Source: CADCVT01 sp036389485 (GTDB lineage: Bacteria; Actinomycetota; Thermoleophilia; Solirubrobacterales; Solirubrobacteraceae). Taken from it: a stretch of DNA of 64,000 nucleotides. The position numbers and the translations under genes were made by a program. Each line of letters starts with the position of its first letter. The stretch's first letter is position 1. Shown in pieces: positions 59,326-64,000 of the stretch. The stretch covers positions 35,484-99,483 of the forward strand of contig DASVPR010000009.1 of the NCBI GenBank assembly GCA_036389485.1, in the 5' to 3' direction. Below the pieces are notes generated by a model. The model had not been told where the DNA came from, searched no databases, and saw only the letters and a list, made by a program, of their open reading frames with translations.

Positions 59326-60456
59326 CTACTCCATACCGAGCGGGCCCTGCGCGTCGCCCGACAGGAACTGCCGCACGAACGGGTTGTCGGAGTTGAACAG
59401 CTCCTCTGCCGGCCCCGACTCGACGATCCGGCCCTTCCACAGCACCGAGATGTGCTCGGCGACCCGGCGCGCGGTCATGATGTCGTGCGTGATGAGCGTG
59501 AACGCCGGCGCGTGATCGCTTCCCGCCTTCTCGGTGTCGCTCATCATCTCCGCGTGGATCTCCTGGATCAGCTCGCCCAGGAGCGCGGTGCGGACCGGGT
59601 CCAGGCCTGAGTCCGGCTCGTCGAAGAGCACGATGCTCGGGTCGAGCACGAGCGCGCGCGCGAAGCCGGCGCGCTTGCGCATCCCGCCCGAGAGCTCGTT
59701 GGGCATCTTGTCGCCGGCGTCGCCGAGGCCGACCTCCTTGAGGCGCCGGTTGACGATCTCGCCGATCTCGTCCTCGCCCTTGTCCGTGTGCTGGCGCAGC
59801 GGGAAGGCGGTGTTGTCGAAGACGTTCATCGAGCCGAACAGCGCGCCGTCCTGGAACAGGACGCCGAACTTCTTGCGCATCTCGAACAGCTCGTCGTCCT
59901 GCATGTTGGGAACCGACTCGCCGTGGACGAGGACGTCGCCGTCGTCGGGGTACAGCAGGCCGACCATGTGCTTGATGCACACCGACTTCCCGGTGCCGGA
60001 CGGGCCGAGGATCATCGAGATCTTGCCCTCGGGCAGGCCCATGTTCAGCCCGCGCAGGATGCGGTTGCGCCCGAACGCCTTGTGGACGTCGACGAACTCG
60101 ACGGCGTCCGGCGCGCCGGTCGGGCGCTGCTTACCCGTGTGCCACTGGTACTCGTCGCCCTCGCCGCGGTCGGCCTCGCGCTGCTCGCGCGCCTCGCGGC
60201 GCTCCCGGCGCTCGCGCGCGCCGTCGTCCTCGTCGGGGTCGGGCTCGTCGGTGACCTGGATCTGCGAGCGGGCCTCCTCCTCCTGCTCGGCGTCGCGGAC
60301 GCCCTCGTCCCCACCGGCCGGGGTGCCGCGGCCCGCGGGCTCGCTGTCGAACGGCGCGGCCGAGTCGTCGGCGGCGCCCTGGCTCGACAGCTCGGACTGA
60401 GGCTCGCCGCCCGCGGCCTCGTCGGGCTCGTCTCGCCTGCGCGGGATCCTCGGCAT
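59326..60456 (-). CDS. MlaF/Mkl-type ABC ATPase with a charged N-terminal extension
   Basis: A 376-residue ATPase for the Mce transporter. The ATPase part starts near residue 115 (AVEFVDVHKAFGRNRILRGL) with Walker A GPSGTGKSVCIKHMVGLLYP, signature NELSGGMRKRAGFARAL and Walker B IVLFDEPDSGLDP. Before it lies a 110-residue acidic and Arg/Glu-rich extension (EEEARSQIQVTDEPDPDEDD, then RERREAREQREADRGEGDEY), which is unlike MlaF. It energises the two YrbE permeases, which lie directly upstream. Spacing to the YrbE gene is 5 bases. Confidence 0.92.
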   Translation of the reverse strand: MPRIPRRRDEPDEAAGGEPQSELSSQGAADDSAAPFDSEPAGRGTPAGGDEGVRDAEQEEEARSQIQVTDEPDPDEDDGARERRERREAREQREADRGEGDEYQWHTGKQRPTGAPDAVEFVDVHKAFGRNRILRGLNMGLPEGKISMILGPSGTGKSVCIKHMVGLLYPDDGDVLVHGESVPNMQDDELFEMRKKFGVLFQDGALFGSMNVFDNTAFPLRQHTDKGEDEIGEIVNRRLKEVGLGDAGDKMPNELSGGMRKRAGFARALVLDPSIVLFDEPDSGLDPVRTALLGELIQEIHAEMMSDTEKAGSDHAPAFTLITHDIMTARRVAEHISVLWKGRIVESGPAEELFNSDNPFVRQFLSGDAQGPLGME

Positions 60457-60461
60457 CTACG

Positions 60462-61256
60462 TCAACCTCCGATTGGTGCTCTCGGGTTGGCGCCCCAGAA
60501 CAGCTGGGTGCCGAGCATCCCGATCAGGTGCACGAGCACGATGTTCATGACCATGGACTTCGCGGTGGCCGTGCCCACGCCGACCGGGCCGCCGGAGGCG
60601 TGGTAGCCGTAGTAGCACCCGACCAGCACGATGGCCGTGGCCATCGCCATCCCCTTGATCACCGAGTACAGGAGGTCGGGTGGGTTCTGGAACATCCAGA
60701 AGATGAGGAAGAACCCGCCGGACGACACCTCGCCTATCTGCTCGACCACCGCCAGGTAGCTGGCGAAGAAGCCGGCGCCGACGCCCGACATGTACATGAA
60801 CGGCAGCACCAGCCACGCGGCGAGGAGGCGCGTCGCGCACAGGAAGACGACGGAGTCGATGCCCATGACCTCGAGGGCGTCGATCTCGTCGGAGATCCGC
60901 ATCGAGCCGAGCTCGGCGACGATGCCGGTGCCGACCTTCGCGGACATCATGTAGCCGAACGCGTACGGGACCAGCTCGCGCAGGTCGCACCAGGCGGCGA
61001 ACACGCCCGCGTACGCCGGCGCGCCGACGGCGCGGTTGAAGTACGCGCCCTCGATCCCGCACTGCAGGCCGATGATGAAGATCAGGCCCCAGATGACGAG
61101 CGTCGAGGAGACGATGAGGATGCCCGCCTGCCGCAGCGCCTCGCCGAAGAAGCGGAAGACGCGCAGCGTGAACACGCGCGTCACGATCAGCATGCAGAAC
61201 TTCGTGATCTCGCCGAAGCTGGCGAGCCAGTCTCTCGGGACGGCGAGCCAGCCCAT
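60462..61256 (-). CDS. YrbE/MlaE-family permease (B)
   Basis: A 264-residue permease with about five spans: AGILIVSSTLVIWGLIFIIG, YAFGYMMSAKVGTGIVAELG and ISDEIDALEVMGIDSVVFLC are the MlaE signatures. It pairs with the next YrbE upstream to form the inner-membrane part of the Mce importer. ATG 61256 follows the YrbE-A stop by three bases. The loop EIDALEVMG is the coupling region for the ATPase. Confidence 0.93.
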   Translation of the reverse strand: MGWLAVPRDWLASFGEITKFCMLIVTRVFTLRVFRFFGEALRQAGILIVSSTLVIWGLIFIIGLQCGIEGAYFNRAVGAPAYAGVFAAWCDLRELVPYAFGYMMSAKVGTGIVAELGSMRISDEIDALEVMGIDSVVFLCATRLLAAWLVLPFMYMSGVGAGFFASYLAVVEQIGEVSSGGFFLIFWMFQNPPDLLYSVIKGMAMATAIVLVGCYYGYHASGGPVGVGTATAKSMVMNIVLVHLIGMLGTQLFWGANPRAPIGG

Positions 61257-61259
61257 GCC

Positions 61260-62066
61260 CTACCGGATCACCTGGATCTCGGGGTGCGTCGCCAGGAGCG
61301 TCTGGGTGAAGACGTAGTTGAACGCGAAGACGCCGAGGAAGGCGATGACCACCGCCTGGTTCACCGCTCGGCCGACGCCCTCGGCGCCGCCGGACGCGGT
61401 CATCCCCTTGTAGCAGCAGACGATCGCGACGATGGCGCCGAAGCCCGTGCACTTGAGCACGGATCCCCAGAGATCGGTGGTGGACGCGTTCGTGAAGAAG
61501 GTGGCCCAGAACGGCCCGAGCGGCGCGCCGTTGACGAGCGTCGCGATGACGCCGCCGAAGATGCCGAACAGCAGCGCGTAGATGTCGAACAGGCCGGTGA
61601 TGAGCATCAGCGCGAGGAACCGCGGGACGACGAGGTTCTTCACCGGGTCGACGCCGAGCACCTGCAGCGCGTCGAGCTCCTCGCGGATCTTGCGGGCGCC
61701 GAGGTCCGCGGTGATCGCCGTTCCGGCGACGCCCGCGACGATGATCGCGGTCACGAACGGCGCGAACTCGCGGATCGAGGCGAGGACGAAGAACCCGCCG
61801 AGGCGGTCGAGCGCCCCGAAGAGCACGAGGAAGTTCGCGGCCTGCAGACCCGGCGCGCCGTAGCCGAACGCCACGGTGGAGACGAGCAGCGGGAACCAGC
61901 AGAGCTTCAGCGCGAACAGGAACTGCGAGACGAACTCCCCGCCGTACGGGTACGGCGGCCGGAGGGCAGACATGATCGTCTTGCCCGTGAGGATCATCAT
62001 GTCCCCGACCTCTTCGAGCAGGTTCTTCATCGGCAGGAACCCGCGATCGGCGACGCTGCGAACCAA
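61260..62066 (-). CDS. YrbE/MlaE-family permease (A)
   Basis: A 268-residue permease. Signatures IREFAPFVTAIIVAGVAGTA, ITADLGARKIREELDALQVL and LVVPRFLALMLITGLFDIYA. I prefer TTG 62066 because GGAG lies eight bases before it and the residues VRSVADRGFLPMKN are a plausible amphipathic start; ATG 62030 is the alternative. It is the first gene of the mce operon. A promoter should lie between 62067 and 62225, in the divergent gap. Confidence 0.92.
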   Translation of the reverse strand: MVRSVADRGFLPMKNLLEEVGDMMILTGKTIMSALRPPYPYGGEFVSQFLFALKLCWFPLLVSTVAFGYGAPGLQAANFLVLFGALDRLGGFFVLASIREFAPFVTAIIVAGVAGTAITADLGARKIREELDALQVLGVDPVKNLVVPRFLALMLITGLFDIYALLFGIFGGVIATLVNGAPLGPFWATFFTNASTTDLWGSVLKCTGFGAIVAIVCCYKGMTASGGAEGVGRAVNQAVVIAFLGVFAFNYVFTQTLLATHPEIQVIR

Positions 62067-62225
62067 CTTCTCTCCTCTGCTCGTCTCCCACGCGCAGGCG
62101 GGACGGCCCCGCCTGCACCCTGGAGCGTACGCAACCGGCGCGTCCGGTGACAAATGGCAACCGTCGAGCGTGGCGCGCACGAACCTCCGCCACCCCTTCT
62201 CCCCCTCTGATACTTTCGCCGCCGC

Positions 62226-62804
62226 ATGCGGGGTCTTCGTGGGTCTGCGCCGTTCTTCGCCTTCGCGGCGCTCGCGATCGCGGGGTGCGGTGGCGGCGGC
62301 GAGCGTCAGGACGAGGACGAGCCCTCCGGCAACTTCTCGGTCGACGTCGTGTCCGCGCAGTTCCCGGAGCAGCAGCGGCTCGCGGAGCAGGTCGCGCTGC
62401 GCCTGCGCGTCCGCAACGCCGACTCGAAGACGATCCCCAATTTGGCGGTCACGGTCGAGGGCTTCTCGCGCCGCTCCGAGCAGCCGGGCCTCGCGGACCC
62501 GTCGCGCCCGGTGTGGATCATCGACGAGGCGCCGCGCGGAGGCGTGACCGCGTACACGAACACGTGGGCGCTCGGGAAGGTCAAGGCCGGCGAGACGAAG
62601 GAGTTCGTCTGGCAGGTGACGCCCGTGAAGGCCGGGCGCTACGAGGTCAAGTACCGCGTCGCGGCTGGCCTCGACGGCAAGGCGAAGGCGGTCCTCGCCG
62701 GCGGCGACCGCCCCGCGGGGTCGTTCGACGTCCAGGTCTCGCGCGAGCCCGACCAGTCGCGCGTGGATCCCGACACCGGCGACGTCGTCGACGCCGACGA
62801 GTAG
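62226..62804 (+). CDS. Secreted lipoprotein, hypothetical
   Basis: A 192-residue lipoprotein: signal APFFAFAALAIAGC ends in lipobox AIAGC, followed by a Gly/Asp/Glu linker and a beta-sandwich-like domain (QVALRLRVRNADSKTIPNLA, TKEFVWQVTPVKAGRYEVKY), perhaps an immunoglobulin-like or DUF11-type fold. It diverges from the mce operon, which suggests an envelope role. No similar gene is adjacent. The C-terminus is acidic. Confidence 0.75.
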   Translation: MRGLRGSAPFFAFAALAIAGCGGGGERQDEDEPSGNFSVDVVSAQFPEQQRLAEQVALRLRVRNADSKTIPNLAVTVEGFSRRSEQPGLADPSRPVWIIDEAPRGGVTAYTNTWALGKVKAGETKEFVWQVTPVKAGRYEVKYRVAAGLDGKAKAVLAGGDRPAGSFDVQVSREPDQSRVDPDTGDVVDADE

Positions 62805-62924
62805 CGCAGGCGCGCGCCGCCCCCGGCGCGGCTCCTCCGCGCGCAGCTTCCCGCCCACTCTGAAGGGGCTGCCACACTGGCGGCGAAACGCGCTGGGTGA
62901 CCGAATTCCCGGGGAGGCGTGTGC

Positions 62925-63545
62925 GTGCCACGCAGAATCGACGCTGGTGAGATCCTGGCGGCTGTCGGGGGCGTCCTCGTGTTCGTGGCGCTCTTCCTCT
63001 CGTGGTTCGACGGGCTGAGCGGCTGGGAGGCGTTCGAATCCCTCGACCTCGTGATCGCCGCGCTGGCTCTGCTCGCCGTCGCGGCGACGGTGTCGTCGGT
63101 GACCGGCGCGGGCGGCTTGTCGGCGCGGGCGCTGCCGTGGCTCGGCGTGCTGCTCGTCGTCGTCGTCGCGGTCCAGCTCATCGATCCGCCGCCGGGCGCG
63201 CTGCACCCCGAGGTGCAGCGGATCGACGACGCCGCGAGGTTCCTCCTCGCCGACCCCGACCGCGAGACGGGCGCCTGGCTCGCCCTCGCCGGCGCGGCCC
63301 TCGTCGCGCTGGGCGGGCTGCTGCGCCTCGCGCGGATCTCGGTGACGGTGTCCGTCGGCGGGCGCGACGTCCGCCGGCGCGTCCCCGCCGTCGACCGCCG
63401 AGCCGCCGCTGCCGATCCCCCCACCGCGCCGACGCTTCACGACGACCAGGCGACGCAGCCGTTCAGCGCGATCGCCGACGAGCCGCCCGTGGGCCCCGGC
63501 GCTCCCCCCGCCGCAGCCCCCCCGACGTCCCCCGAGGACCGGTGA
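62925..63545 (+). CDS. Four-span membrane protein with Pro-rich tail
   Basis: A 206-residue protein. Four spans (ILAAVGGVLVFVALFLSWF, LVIAALALLAVAATVSS, LPWLGVLLVVVVAVQLI, WLALAGAALVALGGLLRLA) and a Pro/Ala-rich C-terminus. GTG 62925 is favoured because GGGGAGG lies seven bases before it; GTG 62919 would be too close. The stop overlaps the next gene as GTGA. It resembles the protein at 21064 in layout. Function unknown. Confidence 0.72.
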   Translation: MPRRIDAGEILAAVGGVLVFVALFLSWFDGLSGWEAFESLDLVIAALALLAVAATVSSVTGAGGLSARALPWLGVLLVVVVAVQLIDPPPGALHPEVQRIDDAARFLLADPDRETGAWLALAGAALVALGGLLRLARISVTVSVGGRDVRRRVPAVDRRAAAADPPTAPTLHDDQATQPFSAIADEPPVGPGAPPAAAPPTSPEDR

Positions 63546-64000
63546 CGAGCCCCTTCGAGCTGCTCCGCTTCGAGGCGACGCCGGTGACGCCCGCCGTCGC
63601 GGTCGTCGAGCTCGCCGGCGTCTTCGCCGGGCAGGAGCCGACGCGTCCCCGGCTGCTCGTCGAGACGGGCGGGGTCTCGCGCGAGATGCCGGCGCTGTCG
63701 GTGAGCGGGTCGCCGTGGTCGGCGGTGTTCGCCGTTCCGCTCCCCGCGTTGAGCGAGCCCGCCGCGACCTTCTCGCTCGTGCCGGGGCGCGGCCCGCTGA
63801 TCGCGCTGCCCGCGCCGTCGGACTCCGGCGGCGACGACGACCGCTTCGTCCGCCTCGCGCGCACCGCCAACGACCTCCGCCACCGCCTCGGCGAGGCGAC
63901 GGAGACCGCAGCCGCGGCCGCCGAGCGGCTCGCCGCCGTGAGCGACGAACGGGCGGCGCTCGCGGAGGAGCTCGATGCTGCGCGCGCGGCGCTCGCCGCC
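63542..64000 (+). CDS. Partial coiled-coil-containing protein, cut by the right edge
   Basis: 153 codons are visible, open to the edge. The N-terminal 100 residues (SPFELLRFEATPVTPAVAVV, ETGGVSREMPALSVSGSPWS) look like a beta-rich domain. From about residue 98 a long helical part begins (FVRLARTANDLRHRLGEATE, then AAERLAAVSDERAALAEELD), typical of a coiled coil. GTG 63542 overlaps the preceding stop as GTGA, so they are co-translated. The rest lies beyond the window. Function unknown. Confidence 0.65.
   Translation, partial: MTSPFELLRFEATPVTPAVAVVELAGVFAGQEPTRPRLLVETGGVSREMPALSVSGSPWSAVFAVPLPALSEPAATFSLVPGRGPLIALPAPSDSGGDDDRFVRLARTANDLRHRLGEATETAAAAAERLAAVSDERAALAEELDAARAALAA

Overview
This 64 kb window is very GC-rich chromosomal DNA. 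By its gene content it comes from a soil-type actinobacterium, most likely of the Thermoleophilia (order Solirubrobacterales). That placement is my inference from four things: the extreme GC content with GTG, TTG and possibly CTG starts; a mIHF-like nucleoid protein; a full actinobacterial mce transport operon that carries its own MlaF-type ATPase; and several acyl-CoA dehydrogenases and lipoproteins. I found no rRNA, tRNA, CRISPR array, insertion sequence or phage gene. No stretch longer than 300 bases is without a gene; the longest gap is the 260-base structured leader before the mIHF-like gene.

Left part (1-24.4 kb). A minus-strand run (PadR regulator, SRPBCC protein, HAD/ECH fusion, Sir2 deacylase, membrane protein cut by the edge) diverges from an epoxide-hydrolase-like gene. 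Next come a membrane protein of unknown family, an HD-GYP protein, and two consecutive sigma-factor genes, each fused to an HxxxCxxC finger, a membrane segment and a low-complexity extracellular tail. After a hairpin come an acyl-CoA dehydrogenase with a perfect 18-bp operator-like palindrome, a TerC/CaCA/aldo-keto reductase/lipoprotein operon, an ArsA-type ATPase, a kynureninase-like protein without its PLP lysine, a possible EVE-domain remnant and a long acyl-CoA dehydrogenase.

Middle (24.4-44.6 kb). This holds a trypsin-like protease; a second copy of the unknown membrane family with two small companions; a MoxR/VWA/bPH operon whose last gene has a frameshift; and a second trypsin-like protease. 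A TPP riboswitch precedes a thiXYZ-type ABC transporter, followed by an AlkA-type glycosylase, a Fic protein behind an AT-rich dyad region, and a CHASE3/GAF/GGDEF cyclase. A divergent pair, a serine-palmitoyltransferase-like enzyme and a large GNAT-fold protein next to a histidine-rich membrane protein, may form a sphingolipid-type lipid module. The mIHF-like gene closes this part.

Right part (44.7-62.1 kb). One minus-strand run of about 15 tightly coupled genes holds two YrbE permeases, an MlaF-type ATPase, six Mce proteins and an MMPL protein. It continues into a thioredoxin-fold protein, a B3/4-domain protein, a coiled-coil protein, a membrane protein and a VOC protein. The core should form an envelope-spanning lipid importer. 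To the right, a lipoprotein, a membrane protein and a partial coiled-coil protein read away from it.

Two patterns recur. Same-strand neighbours commonly overlap by 1 or 4 bases (GTGA, ATGA, TGATG, TAATG), and several convergent pairs share their stop codons in a CTAG or TTAG tetramer. Several genes also lack a well-placed ATG, GTG or TTG start.
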